A DNA stretch of 64,000 bases from Cavia porcellus (lineage: Eukaryota > Chordata > Mammalia > Rodentia > Caviidae): assembly GCF_034190915.1 (NCBI RefSeq), contig NW_026947500.1:20148501-20212500 (forward strand). The letters run 5' to 3'. This document shows, in pieces, positions 38,690-50,650 of the stretch; within the stretch, counting starts at the first letter, position 1; the number at the start of each line of letters is the position of its first letter. The notes under the pieces were generated by a model. The model saw only the letters and a program-made list of their open reading frames with translations, did no database searches and was not told the DNA's origin. The translations under genes and the position numbers were made by a program.

Positions 38690-38855
38690 TTCATTCCTGT
38701 TATCCCAGCCCTGCAGAATGCTGAGGCAGAGGACTGCATGTCTGAGCCCAGCCAGAGGAATTTAGTGAGACACGTTCAAAATAAAAAAAGGCTGGGGAGG
38801 TAGCTCTGTATGAATGCCGCGAGTTCACTCTCCAGTAAACCACAGGAACAAAAAG
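38690..38855 (+). mobile_element. Composite B1/7SL-ID SINE
   Basis: Left part: tgctgaggcagaggactgc and gagcccagcc. Right part: ggctggggaggtagctctg. Confidence 0.65.
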
Positions 38856-39985
38856 CCTTCTACATAAGCAAGGACGGTCATGATTAAATTTTTAAAAATA
38901 TATCATTTAAGTTTAGCAGTACCTAGGTAATAGTGTTCCCTTCCTGTCCTCACAGATGAGCTGTTGACTGTCTGTTCTCTTGAGTAGAGATGTGATGTTT
39001 TACTTGTTAACATTTTGGATTATGTGGGCTGGAGGAAAGCATTACTGAGTTGCCTGTTAGAGCCCCCTGGATTGCTAACGTGTATTGTTACTCTTTAATT
39101 TGTCCAATGATATACAAATTCTTCTGAATTCTTTAGTATACAAATATCTTTGTCTTTGCACTTCACCCAGATTCCTGAGGAGCAGGTGCCCTGCCTGGTC
39201 TGCTGATTCGTGGGTTCCCTAGAGCAGCGCCTTGGCCCTTCCCTTCAGGCTCACTTGCGGGAATCTGTCCTGCCCTGGTCAGAGCGCCTCTTTCCCCCTC
39301 GCCCTCAGATCCATACTCAAGTCCACTCTCCCTGGACTGAAAGCCTCATAGGAATGCTCACCACCCCCACCCGCCCTCTGCCAGGCTGAGGGTCTCTTGA
39401 TGTTTTATCTGTCTTCTCCCTGTCCTTGCTACCTCCTGATCCAGCCAACCCACAGCCTTCAACAACTCCAGCATTGAAGAACTCCTGCCTTGAATGTGTG
39501 TTCTCCCTCTTTCTACCACGACCTTCTCTGGTTTCACACTGGATCCAGCTCCTTAGACTCCTTCCTCTGCTGGATCAAAGGTCTCTTCTTCCAAGGAGCC
39601 CTCCGTGACTCCTCCCTGGAGGAAGTCCATCTTTGCACCATCCTATTCATCCTTGCCCAACTTCCCTGGCCACCTACATTGCCATCTCCCCTTCACATTC
39701 ACACCCCTTCACATTCACATTCACATTCACACCCCTGGCTCTTGATTTTCCAGAAACCTCACTGAGACCCATCAGCTTTTCCTGCCTGACCCCCAACTGC
39801 CCCTTCATGTGTATCCCCAGTGATGCAAAGGAGCCAGCCAGCTCTCTGGCCTCTTCTAAGTGTGTTCTAATCTTTCCATGGGGATCCATCCTCAGGACCT
39901 AATTACCTCCCACAGACATGGCTTCCATAGACAGCACATCCTGATTAGGGTTGCAACATATGAATTGGGATAAAGAGAAAAATAG
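38855..39985. other. Unassigned spacer with (CACATT)n
   Basis: C/T-rich sequence with short frames and a hexamer repeat (cacattcacatt) near 39693-39732. Phrases at about 39895-39955 resemble a MaLR-type LTR end. Confidence 0.35.
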
Positions 39986-40804
39986 TCCACTGCCAACTCC
40001 ATGCCCACTAATTGGACAGCATATATGAAATGGACAAATTTCTTGGAAATAAATCTCCAAATTCACTCAAGAAGAGATAATTTGAGACAAGTATTATCTG
40101 TATAATAAAATGAACATGCAAGGAGAAGTATACACAGACATGGATGTTTCCAAACAGTAGCTCCAGGACCAAGTGGTTTTAACCAGTGAATTCTCTTGAC
40201 TATCTAAGGAAGACATAATACCAACCATACCCAACCTTTTCAAGCAAATACAGCATGAAGGACTATTTCTTAAACCATTTTATGAGGTCTGTGTTATCAC
40301 AAAATGCAGATTTTAAAAAGTAATCAACATGTACTCTCAAGAAATAAACACAAAAATCCTCAAAAATAGTGTATACAGCAGTATATAAAAGGGAATAAAT
40401 CACTATGATGGCATTGATTGTCAAAATGACTACAATACTAAGTCAACCAGTGTCAGCCATCATATTAATAATCCAAAAGATTAAAACCACATAATTTTAA
40501 AAATGTACACAAAATTCAAAATCCATTCAGTGTAATTAAAGGAGTAAACAAAAAATGGCTAACTTAATAATTGACACTGAATGTTTTCTCTTTAAGACTG
40601 GAAACTGACAACAGTGTCTTTGCTGACCAGCTTTACTTAACAAAGCATTCACTAGTGCAGTAATAAGAATGCAAACAAGATACAGAGTAAGTCTACATAA
40701 AATATCATCACTACCACCACACACAAACACAAAATGAACTACATAAAAGCTCTTGAACCACTGTTCCAAGTGTTTTAGAAAAAGAATAATACAATCCTAT
40801 GTTA

Positions 40805-40915
40805 ATCTCATGTTAATTGGATTTAGTGGCACATATCTGTAATCACTGCACTCTGGAAGGCTGGGGCAGGAGGATCACAAATTCAAATCTTACACAATCC
40901 TATGCTATACACAAA
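40805..40915 (+). mobile_element. B1/7SL-like SINE (pair member 1)
   Basis: Shares an unusual leader (catgttaattggattt) and body (gtggcacatatctgtaatcac) with the SINE at 41330, 525 bp away. Confidence 0.7.
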
Positions 40916-41102
40916 AAATGGTCAGAGGGAATTTGAAATCAAGAGATAGCATCATTCACCATGTTACTGAAATAGAAAAAGCAAAAAATTATTTGGCATG
41001 CTGAATTCTATAAAACTTGGATGAAAAAAATTGAATATTCTTTGATACTGTGATTTGAGGAACTATTTTCAAGATGATAATATGTAATCTACTAACAGGT
41101 GA

Positions 41103-41240
41103 TTTCCTACTGTTATGTTTTTGTTTGTTTGTTTGTTTGTTTTGTTTTGTTTTTTTGTAGTTCTGTATTACGTGTACCCTTACACCGCTTTGGTTTGTTT
41201 TGTGTTTTTCTCTTTTTCCTCTTAAATAAAAAAAAAAATT
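41103..41240 (+). mobile_element. Short 3' end of an L1/HAL1-like element
   Basis: Plus-strand match to the reverse complement of the 3' terminus of the HAL1-like copies (agttctgtattacgtgtaccc), ending in an A-run near 41225-41240. A heavily 5'-truncated insertion in opposite orientation to the large copies. Confidence 0.55.
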
Positions 41241-41329
41241 TGAAGAAATTCATTTCTTTTTAATTTGACCTCCTATAGATTCAACCCAATCCAAGCTGAA
41301 ATGCTAGCATTTTTCTGAAAATCAAGAAG

Positions 41330-41480
41330 CTCATGTTAATTGGATTTGGTGGCACATATCTGTAATCACTGCACTCTGGAAGGCTGAGGCAGGAGGATCG
41401 CAAATTCAAACCCAACTTAGCAACACCCTGTTAAGACAATAAAATATAAAATAAAAAAGACCTGGGGAATAGATCACTTG

Positions 41481-41482
<2 letters not shown>
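41330..41482 (+). mobile_element. B1/7SL-ID SINE (pair member 2)
   Basis: Same leader and body as the SINE at 40805, with an A-rich linker and an ID-like segment (gacctggggaatagatcactt) running into (TG)n. Confidence 0.7.

Positions 41483-41527
<45 letters not shown>
41483..41527 (+). repeat. (TG)n microsatellite
   Basis: About 22 TG units at the end of a SINE, followed by a purine-rich stretch (41530-41585). Confidence 0.97.
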
Positions 41528-41530
<3 letters not shown>

Positions 41531-42222
41531 ACATGAGAAAGAGAAGGAGAGGCGGGGAAGGGAGAGAAAGAGGGAGACAGAGAGAAGCTCATTTTAACAA
41601 TAAAACAGAAGATGACAATTGGAAACCTAGGTGACTTCAGAATTTTTTTTGGTAGTGCTAGAGAACTGAACCCAGGGCTTTACACAAAGCTCCATCATCT
41701 CCAGCCCTCAAACCTTAATAAACAAGTAAAGTAATCAATTTAATGTGGTATTGGCATAAAGTACATAGACAGATGAATAAAAATGAGTAGATTCTGAAAA
41801 TACCTGTACGAATACCCTGTTTTTCTAAGAAAGATGCAAATGTATGCAATGGAGAAAAACAGTCTTTTCAACAAGTAGTGCCGTAGTAACTGGACTCCCC
41901 TTTTAAAGAATTAAACTTGACAGCTCAAAATTTCTATGGAAATTAACATGAAACAAATCATAAACTAAGTGTAAAAAGCAAAACTTTAAAAGTTTCTAGG
42001 AAGGCAACCAGAAATAGTTTCTAGACAAAAACATAATCTATAGGAGGTAATTAAAGCATTGGACTTTATCAAGATGAGTGCTCAGTTTTGGCAGCCTCTG
42101 GCGCTACACCCATTGGAAGGCATAGTGCAGCTCTGCTCCCTACCACAGCATACAAGTCCAGGTTCCCCTCTAATCTGCACTGGCACCCTGGGGATACGGA
42201 GCTTGCTCATTAGTACAGGCAT

Positions 42223-42405
42223 AAGACAGGCATGGTGGTAGATACCTGCAATTCCACCACACTGGGAGGCTGAGGCGGGGGATTGCCAAGCTCAAGCCCA
42301 GCCTAGCAGTGTAAGGAAGACACTGTTGCACATAACAGGTGGGAAGTAGGCAGATATCTCAGGGTGAAGGCCCAGAGTTCAAGCCTCATTACTGAAAGAC
42401 AAAGG
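42223..42405 (+). mobile_element. Composite B1/7SL-ID SINE
   Basis: aggcatggtggtagatacctgc, gggaggctgaggcggggg, then an ID-like second part (agatatctcagggtgaaggcc). Confidence 0.7.
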
Positions 42406-43255
42406 CCTCAAAACAAACTGGGCCCAAGTGGATAACAGGCTCCCTACAAGGCATGTGCAGATAATAACCATCTTCTATTCCATCCTCATTCTTTTTTCCA
42501 TTTTAATTGTGTGTACAGCTGTGTGCTTACTGGGTAGAGCAGAAAGGGATGCATTTCCTCCACCTTTCCCTTCCTTAATGCCTTCCAATTCCTAGTAAAT
42601 CGTTCCCTAGGAAGACCCCTCCACTTACTCAGTATAAGCTCCTAGGCTATTTCTAGTTTTGCTCTGATCACAGATCTATAAAACTATGTCCAGCGTCTCT
42701 CCTCACCGCTCCACAGTGCTACTCGCCTAAGACCAATTACCCATGAGGCTTGCATCTTCCTGGAGTTCTCCTCTGTGATTCTGTAATCTGTTGAAACTGC
42801 CTGCCCCGAGCTCCACACTACTCCATTGCTCAGGGATTCACTGAGCCTCACTATCTACTGAGCAAATTCTCTCACAGCGCTTTTGCATGAATGGAGTTTT
42901 TGTGTTATGGGGATTAAAATCTTCAAACATATCCCACTTGAATTTCTTATATAGGTGTTTCTTCTGTTTTGTGTTTCTTAGGATTGCCTAAAGTTTTATC
43001 CATTTCATTGTTTTTTCAGTCTAAGAAACAGTTTATTTCTGAGTTTGACAGTTTATTAATACTAATTTTACTTTTTAATGGTTCTGCTTAGAAAAAGTAA
43101 TGTATTCGTCTTACTGTTCTCTCCTAATTCATTAAAATATGACTACAAATTTACTTGTTATTTAATTTAGCTATAGCTGAAAACTTTTTAATATGTAGTA
43201 ACATTTATTATTGGACTTGATTTTCTTTTCTGGTTTTTGTTGTTGTTGTTTGGGT
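42405..43255. other. Unassigned spacer
   Basis: No gene or clear repeat; AT-rich towards 43255. Confidence 0.35.
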
Positions 43256-43256
43256 T

Positions 43257-43905
43257 GTTTTTGTTTTTGTTTTGGTAGGGGACCCACACCCTTGGTCCTG
43301 AGCTATATCTGCAGCCCAGTTTAAATTTTTATTCTGAGTCATGGTCTCACTCAGTTGGTGTTATGGTATCTGGATGCCCCCTAAAGCCTCATGCAGTATG
43401 GGGGGGGGGGGTTTAAAGACAGATTGTAAACTAGACTTATGATTTTCATGGCCTCACCTTAGGAAATGTTACAGCATTCCCAGCTCAGCTCAGCAGAGAG
43501 CCAGGGTCCTCACTTCGTAAACATCCTCAGCCTGTGCAAGAGGAGGGCGCAGAGATGGTTGAGGGCTGCACCAGCCCTAGGGGTGGTGGCCACGCACAAT
43601 ATAAGGCGATAGAAGAGGCTTGCTTCCCACTGGCTTTTTGTGCCTTCAGCCACCTTGAACTGGTGCCCCTCACCATGCTGCCCTGCTTTGGAGCCAGCTG
43701 ATTCTGGACTGAAACCTGTACAAACTGTGATAAACTGTAAAAACTATAAGTAAACTTTTCTATCCTTAATTTTGGGTATCACACATTCTGCCACAGCAGT
43801 GAGAGAAACGTAACTAACACAGTTGCTAAACTGCTGTGTTGTGCTTGAATTTGTGATTCTCCTGCCAGTTTCCCAGAGTAGTGGGAATACATAGTAAGTG
43901 CATTT
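43257..43905 (-). mobile_element. Composite SINE split by an LTR
   Basis: Minus-orientation composite SINE: ID-like part at 43262-43320 and a 7SL-like part at 43321-43358 that resumes at 43822 (gttgctaaactgctg, gattctcctgccag). The two halves become contiguous when 43359-43821 is removed. Confidence 0.65.
43359..43821 (+). mobile_element. MaLR-like solo LTR
   Basis: 463 bp starting TGTTATGG and ending CTAACACA. The 5-bp flanks gttgg and gttgc are a near-perfect duplication, the length expected for ERVL/MaLR elements. Content (gatgccccctaaagcctcatgca; aaactgtgataaactgtaaaaac; gtgagagaaacgtaactaacaca) fits rodent MaLR-type LTRs. A G9 run at about 43400 sits inside. Confidence 0.65.
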
Positions 43906-44240
43906 GCTTTTGTACATTCTGTTTATTAATAAAGATGAGTTTTAAATCTTTCTATGTGGAAGTATTTTGTATATTTATTTTATTAATTTACTGATGTATC
44001 ATACTACGCTCAGAGAATGTTGTTTTTGAACTATTGGAGACATGAAGATTACTTTGCATTCTCTAAATGGAGTTCTAAGAACCTTATACTCATTAGAATT
44101 AGGACACCATAATATGTCTCTTAGATGAGACCTATGATGTGGAAGACATATTATTATGTTCTAATTATAATGATTATTATAATGTCTATATATTATGTTT
44201 TAAGCAAATGATATTATGACAGCCCAAGATGATTAATACA
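43905..44240. other. Unassigned AT-rich spacer
   Basis: AT-rich; possibly old L1 material. Confidence 0.3.
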
Positions 44241-44938
44241 GAAAAGCACAGTAAGATATCACTTCATATCCACTAGGGCAACTAAAATCAAAACAGATAA
44301 AACGAAATTAGAACCATCATACACTGTGGTTAGAAATCAAATGTAGACCAATCACTCAGAGAAAGACAGGTAGTGCCTCAAACAGATAAGCAGAGGTAGC
44401 ATACTGGCCTCATAATTCCATCCTGTGTATATATGTGAGAAAGCCACATGTTTGTATGGAAACTTGTAAATGCATACTGATATAAACACTATTGGTAATT
44501 ATCAAAATGTCAAGCTTCAAATGCTTCCTGAATGATGAATGCAGAAACACACACGGTGCATCTGTACCATGGAGTATTATCTGGCCATAAGAAGGGTGAA
44601 CTACTGGTATATGCTATAACAGGACCTTTGTAAACATTACAGTCAACAAAGGAGCCAATCACAAAAGCCTGGACATGACATCATTCCATTTATATGAAAT
44701 GTCCAAAACAGGCTAAATCCCACACAGATGGAAATAGATCACTGTCTGTCTACCCAGGGCTGGAGAGAGTAAGAGTGAGGAGACTAAACTATGGGAACAG
44801 GTTTGTTTTTCAGGTGGGAAAACTCGTGGTGATGTTTGACATATTTATGTATGTACTTAAAATCAGTGAACTATATGGTTCAAATGAGTGGACTGTATGA
44901 TATGTAAATCATATCTCAATAAAGCTGTTAAGAAAAAA
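44240..44938 (+). mobile_element. Old L1 3' end with terminal A-tail
   Basis: Sense L1 3' sequence from agatatcacttcatatccactag through accatggagtattatctggcc to the terminal atctcaataaagctgttaag and A-rich tail, characteristic of ancient L1 3' ends. Confidence 0.75.
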
Positions 44939-44964
44939 GCCTTGCAAAAGTCTTCCACTGCGCT

Positions 44965-45263
44965 GTACTTTGAGCCCTGTGCTAAAGGCTTGGTCCCCAG
45001 GGTGACACAACTGCGGGGTGGCAGAACCCTTAAGAGATGGGGTTTTTTAGTTAGAGGATGCGACTGTGGGTGCCTGGCCCCTCTGGTCTCTTCCTTTGCT
45101 TCCTAGCTTATGAGGTGAGGTGTTGTGCTAGCTGTGCTCGCCAGAGACCCAAAGCTGTAAGAACACTGGGTTTCTGGCTGGAACTATCAGCAGAATAAAC
45201 CTTTTCTGTTTATAAATTGATGGTCTCAAATTTTGGTTACAGCGACAGAAAGCGGACTGGCAC
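44965..45263 (+). mobile_element. MaLR-like LTR fragment
   Basis: Right-hand part of a MaLR-type LTR: ggcttggtccccagggtg, cagaataaaccttttctg (polyadenylation signal), and the end cagcgacagaaagcggactggcaca. Confidence 0.6.
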
Positions 45264-45844
45264 AGGTACCTCAAGGTCAAAGGCTCCCCAAGTATCCCTG
45301 CCAGTGCTTACTCACCTGGGGGCTTCTGATTTAGGAATTTGTTCTCCAAGGACCATGGCTTTTGTTCTTGCTCCAACTTCAGTATTGCCCTGGCTTTGGT
45401 AATGAAATACCCTGTAAAAAGAGTCATTGGGGGAAATTGTGAGCTTGATCAAAGATGTAAAGCGCTTCTCCAAAGATGAACAAAGACAGGCCACAAGAGC
45501 AACAAGTACAGCAGAGCATCTGAAGCTCTTAATGAGAAAGATATGACATAAAGAGGTCCTTATCTAAAGGACCTTGGATCCAGTGGTTACCAAACCTTTC
45601 TACACAGACCAGTTTTACAGCAGGAACAGGAAACAAACTATGCACTGTCTCCACCTGTGAGGGAAGTCAGAGGATTACTGTTTGTGAAAAGCTGGCTCTC
45701 AGCAGGAGAAATCGAAGGCAGGAAGGCTAACAGGGTATCTTCCTCTGCAGTCTAGAGATGAATGTCATGTATGCAACAGAAATATCTGACTTTTCTAACC
45801 ACCCACTAGGGTAGTGACTAATCCCAGCCCTTTAATTCATTTCT
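45264..45844. other. Unassigned spacer
   Basis: No recognisable gene. The phrase taccaaacctttctacacagac is reminiscent of an old DNA transposon or LTR, but not enough to call. Confidence 0.3.
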
Positions 45845-45955
45845 TCATTTAGACAGGGTCTCACTTAGTCCCTTAGCTGCTCAGGCAAGACTCAACCTTG
45901 CCATGCCCCTGTCTCAGCCTCCCTCAGTGCTGGGACCACAGGCACGTTGAGCATT
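45845..45955 (-). mobile_element. B1/7SL-like SINE
   Basis: Antisense pattern gacagggtctcacttag, ccatgcccctgtctcagcctccc, tgctgggaccacaggca. Confidence 0.7.
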
Positions 45956-47230
45956 ATGAGATTTACACTCATGAAAAATTAAACATTGAAGAATGTGAAT
46001 TTAGCATATTTTGGGGGAAGAAGGTTGTATGGTGCTATTTTTAATGCTTTTGTGAATACAGCCCAGAAAAAGGAGGCCAAGGATAGGAAGCAGATGTAAT
46101 ATGTGTATGATCCCTAATGGTAGGCAATGGGACATGTTTGCTAATAATTGTTGAACAATATACTGTTGTCCCTGAGAAATGCTTCCCTGAACCCGACACA
46201 ATAAAACAGAGGCAAGCTAAAGGATGAGTGATACACAGAGTCACAAAATGAGAGCTCAGTTCTGTGTATGACTACAGAACCAGTATACAGTAAAGCAACA
46301 GGGCAGAAATCACAGCTACTTAGCATGTCATGATGGAGGAGATGGTCCTAGTGGTAGGCATCTGAATCCACCAGAGACATTACATTCACCGGGGGATATC
46401 GAGACAAAGATAAACATTACCATAAGATTGGCCCGTTAACCATAAGATTGGCCCTGTTGCAGTTTTACAGGGAACATACCAAGCCACTCTTCAATATGGA
46501 GGATAAGATTGTTTTGTGAATGACCCTGGCACAATTAGAACAAACCACCCTGTATGTGGAAGATTACTTAAGTGATATGGTTGGAAGGAGAAAAACTACA
46601 TACAACCAGCCCACTGACTTCTTGAAAAAGATGATTTCTGCTTCCATCAAAGACTCAGAGACTGTGATTTTGCTATGATGCTGGAAAACACCAGTTGAAA
46701 GCTGGACCTCAATGACATAAATGTTTACAAAGATGGAAAAGAAAAATCCAGTCATGTCATCTACTCTCGTCTCCAGCGGTTCAGGCTCTCTTTGATTTTA
46801 ATGAGATATAACTCTACATTCTGTCAAAAAGGTTTGCAGTGTCTGTTTCAGTAAGACAGAAGGATGAGTGGCTGAGGTGTGTGCAGAGGAAATGACCAAA
46901 GGCTCCTAGGATGGAGTATGGGAGGGTCCCTAAGATGTGAGCTCATCCCAGCTTCACTACCTGAGGGGGTGTGGTCCTCGCTAGAGGGCAGTCACTAAAT
47001 TCAAAATTTTCAAGCTGATTTTATATTTTAATAAAGTCTGACATGATTCCTTCCTACTGTTCTAAACTATGTACCTGAGGCAGGTACATATAGAAAGAGT
47101 TGGGAGAGGGAACAACCAAAGCCGTATCATGGTCTCAGTTTTAATCACTAGAGAGAGCCCTAGCCAAACGATTGAATTTCTGCCTCTGAGTTGGGGTTAA
47201 TTGGTCTGAAAAAGATGATATCCCATTCTG
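45955..47230. other. Unassigned spacer
   Basis: No gene or definite repeat; frames up to 67 codons. Confidence 0.35.
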
Positions 47231-47248
47231 ACCACTAGATGGCGCTAA
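47231..47248. promoter_or_regulatory. CTCF-like motif
   Basis: ACCACTAGATGGCGCTAA matches the CTCF core (CCACnAGnnGGCGC) at most positions. Occupancy is not inferable. Confidence 0.45.
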
Positions 47249-47264
47249 AACCTTTTGAACAAAA

Positions 47265-47266
<2 letters not shown>

Positions 47267-47308
<42 letters not shown>
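47267..47308 (+). repeat. (TG)n microsatellite
   Basis: About 21 TG units followed by a T/C-rich tract (47318-47382). Confidence 0.97.
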
Positions 47309-47309
<1 letters not shown>

Positions 47310-47384
47310 CCCTCCTTTGCCTGTCTCTTTTACTTTTTTGCTTTTCTTTTCTTTTTTCTTTTTTTCTTTTCTTTTTTTTTAATT

Positions 47385-47500
47385 TTTGAAATCAAATTCC
47401 TACAAAATTGCTAAGTTGCCCAGGCTGGGCTTGAACTTGCCATTCTCCTTCCTGTCTCAGCCTCCCATTAGATACATGTATATGGCACTATGCCCACTTA
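47385..47500 (-). mobile_element. B1/7SL-like SINE
   Basis: Antisense: attgctaagttgcccaggct, ttgaacttgccattctcc, tgtctcagcctccca, preceded by a T-rich tract. Confidence 0.75.
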
Positions 47501-47880
47501 AGAAAAAATAATGTAAATTCAAGACCTGTACAAGATTGGGCATACTGTCTGTTTTTTTTTTTTAAGTTAAATCACCGAAATTGCAATTGTTGAAAATACT
47601 ATCTTTATTTTGTAATTCTATTATTTTTCAACTTTCTAATCTCCATTTCCCTTAAATTATCTCTCATTCTTTCTTTAGTGTGTTTTGGACAATTTCCCCA
47701 GACCTGTCTTGCAGTACATGATTTCTTTCCTCGAGTGTCTAATTAATTGATTATGCTGTTAATTGATCTGCTAGGTTTCAAAGTTTTAAGTTGCTTTATA
47801 TGACCATATATATTTAAATTACTATGTAAAAGGCTACATTTAAATTTTATTGCATCATAATCAATGTATCTCAAGTTAAC
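47500..47880. other. Unassigned AT-rich spacer
   Basis: No feature recognised. Confidence 0.3.
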
Positions 47881-48310
47881 ATTTTAAAATGTGTGGTTGG
47901 GTGCCACCTAGTACAAGCACCAGATTGTGCAATCCACACTGCTGTTAGCTCCAAAATATCTCATCCCCGCAAAGTGAAGCCCATACCCATGAGCAGTGAT
48001 TTCCCATCCCATCAACCTTAGTCCTGACAAACACTGATCTCCTTTCAGTCTCTGTGGATCTCACTATGCCAGATGGTGCATATAAATGTATTCCTACAGT
48101 ACAGGATCTTTGGCTTTCTTACAATATTTTCAAGGTTTATCACTGTAGAGCATGAATCAGTATTTATCTTCATGACCTAATGATATTCCGATATGTACTG
48201 TATTATTTGTACCAATTTATGAGTTGAGAACATCTGGATCATTTGGATTTTAGGTTCTTGTGAATAATGCCCCTATGAGCATTTGTGTCGATGGTTTTGT
48301 TTGTGCCTTT
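47880..48310 (-). mobile_element. Old L1 3' UTR fragment
   Basis: Antisense of an ancient L1 3' UTR (ttgtgcaatccacactgctg, ctttcagtctctgtggatctc, gtgaataatgcccctatgagc). Confidence 0.7.
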
Positions 48311-50405
48311 ATTGTTTTAACGCTGGAAATACTACACACAAATAGCAGTGAAACTTTTGTGTCCAAAGCAAAGAATGCACTGGTATGAGTCTTCCTCTCC
48401 TAAATCTCTGGCACTGATAACTTGTCCTTCTGCTTGCTGGTCTTTGATGGCAGTTCGGGTTTTCACATAGCACGCTGCCTTCATTCACACCTGGATCTAG
48501 GTCTAGCCACTTCCACAGGTGAAATAGAGCCCCACGCTGTACCCATGGGTTTGCTGATACCCGGTTAACTATAGCATCAGTCCGTGCCCAAATTCAGATG
48601 CATCACCCACCCATGTTTTCACCAATACTTGGTTTAACTGGGCTTAAACATTTTTGATGGGTGGGTTATGGGTTGTCATTAGCATTTAATACACATTTTA
48701 GTTAGGTTGAGCTTTTTTTTAAATGCACCTATTCTGTGAATATTTTGTTTTAATCTTTTGCTTTCAAAATTAGGAAATAACTGTCAAAATCTGTGATTTC
48801 TCACCTTTGGCATAGCAGGTGCTTTTAAATTTTCTGTATAATCTTTTTCACATCCTTATGTAAATTAAAAGGAAAAGTCCATTTCCCAGGGGCTTTGGAT
48901 GGATCCTAGCATTTCCCCAGGACTGCCAGCTAGAATTCTCCCACAAAGAGCATGCTGAGAAGTCAAGGAAATCACCCAATCTGTTTTGAATGACCTATTT
49001 TCACAGTTGGAAACTGGTGTGAAATCAGTGAAAAGCAAGCAAAGAAGTATTTTCTTAAAATTGCCACAGCTGGCAGCTCTTTATTGTTCACTGTCTCATT
49101 TTGCTTTCACGCGCGTTCTGTCCTCACTATGGCCAGTGAGTGAGCCGGTCACTGTGTCTTTTGGATGCTTGTCCTCATCCCCATGTGCCATCTATCAGGT
49201 CTGCTGTCCCAGCATGAGAGTCATAGATCTCCCCACTGAAGGTATCATCGCGAGGAAAGAGGCCTTGGAACCAGGGCTTGGGCTCACAGAAGCTGCTCCA
49301 AAACGGGATCCCCCAGAGAAAGCAAGGCTTCATGGCAGCATGCCTGTTTGGGGGAGCTCACAGAGCGCCTGGCCATAGCCCACACCATCGTCATTTTGGG
49401 AGACAACTCCAGGGACTCTGCTTGAATGCAGAACAATTGCTGCAACTTTGGTTATATGGAGACTGATTTCCTTACACTGCTATGTACAGAGCTGGCTATG
49501 GTATTTCCTTCTCTCTTCAATTGGCTCTAAGCATTACAAATAATGCTAGCTGAGGTACTGGTATGTAATCTCTAAAGCCATCAGTCTCCTGTTTCCTGGC
49601 ATAGTGCTCTCTATAAAAGATAAGAGCACAGCGGATGTTAGAGCCACTCAGCTCCAGGAATGTCAACTGGGTAAGAGCCTCAAGGTAAAGAGGCTATGAC
49701 TCCCCAGGGCACAAAAATTTACATGTCAGAAACAGAAGAAACAGCCTCCTAAAACAATTCAATTGCTACCTTTTCTTGAATTATACAAATTGATCCTTCT
49801 GCATATTCTTATCTCTGCATTTTGCCTACCTGGCTAGCCAGCTCAAGTTACTCATGTAATTCTCATCATCCTCACTGTCACTCATCCCTGAGCCACCCCC
49901 TTCTTCACAAGATAATAAATTCTGGGAGAAGCCTAGGACCAGGGCCTTTGTCCACACATCTTCGTGGGAATTGGACTTAGGGCCCCTTGGCTGCCCTTAA
50001 CTTGGGGTCCTTAACTTGCCTTAATATGTCTTGGTGTCTTTACTCTCGCCGTGGGTTGCATTGAAGGTGGCAGATAGGAATTAACTTGCTGGGATTCCAA
50101 TAATGTCTCAATGGGATTACAAACATAACTTTTTGGATTGTGAGAAAGACTGAAAAAGTGATTACAATATTTGGATGACTGTACCAATATCTGGGATTAC
50201 AATATTTGGCACCCAACAAACACTTAAGACAGCTCTGATAGTTTGACTTGTCAAGTGTTGGCTTGTCATATGTGAATGATTTCAAAATATTACTTTAAGC
50301 TCTTACAGAAATGTTTATTTGATATTTTAATAAAACATAGCTCAGTTACCAGTGAAGTCTATTGTGTCTTTCACATTCCTAGGTTTGGAGTCTCCTCTGA
50401 AAGGA
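48310..50405. other. Mostly unassigned sequence, LTR-like near 49600-50065
   Basis: A 130-codon frame (48986-49378) has no recognisable domain. The stretch at about 49600-50065, with ctctataaaagataag, a gataataaattct signal and a GT-rich run, could be a solo LTR, but no duplication was found. Confidence 0.3.
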
Positions 50406-50650
50406 CATTTTTGCTGGTAGGTAACCTGGCCTTAAAAGGAGGAGTATCATAGACAAATGGTCACCAGAGGCCAGTGAGGGAAAGGAAGAGGGGAGGGAGG
50501 TGGATATCAGGTACCAAAATACAGTTAGAGAGAAGCAATAAGTTGTAGTGTTCTGAAACCACCCCAAACTGTAAGCCAAATAAACCTTTCCACTTTACTG
50601 ATATGGGTATTCAGTATTGTGTCTCAACAGTGAGAAAGTAACTATGACAC
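50405..50650 (+). mobile_element. L1 3' UTR piece and MaLR-like LTR end
   Basis: caccagaggccagtgagggaaagg and acagttagagagaagcaataag are L1 3' UTR-like. aaactgtaagccaaataaacc to gtaactatgacaca is a MaLR-type LTR end. Confidence 0.5.

Larger units (their letters stand above)
39990..42070 (+). mobile_element. Old L1 ORF2 remnant, interrupted by SINEs
   Basis: Sense-strand remains of the L1 reverse-transcriptase region (phrases such as attttatgaggtctgtgttatcac and aaatcctcaaaaatag at 40200-40400) and the later ORF2 part (41720-42065). Interruptions are SINEs at 40805 and 41330, a (TG)n, an ID remnant at about 41645-41712 and a short younger L1 tail at 41103-41240. No coding frame survives. Confidence 0.75.

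Noticed and set aside
48986..49378. 130-codon plus frame as a gene
   Set aside because: No start context, splice partner or family resemblance; overlapping alternative frames are equally open.
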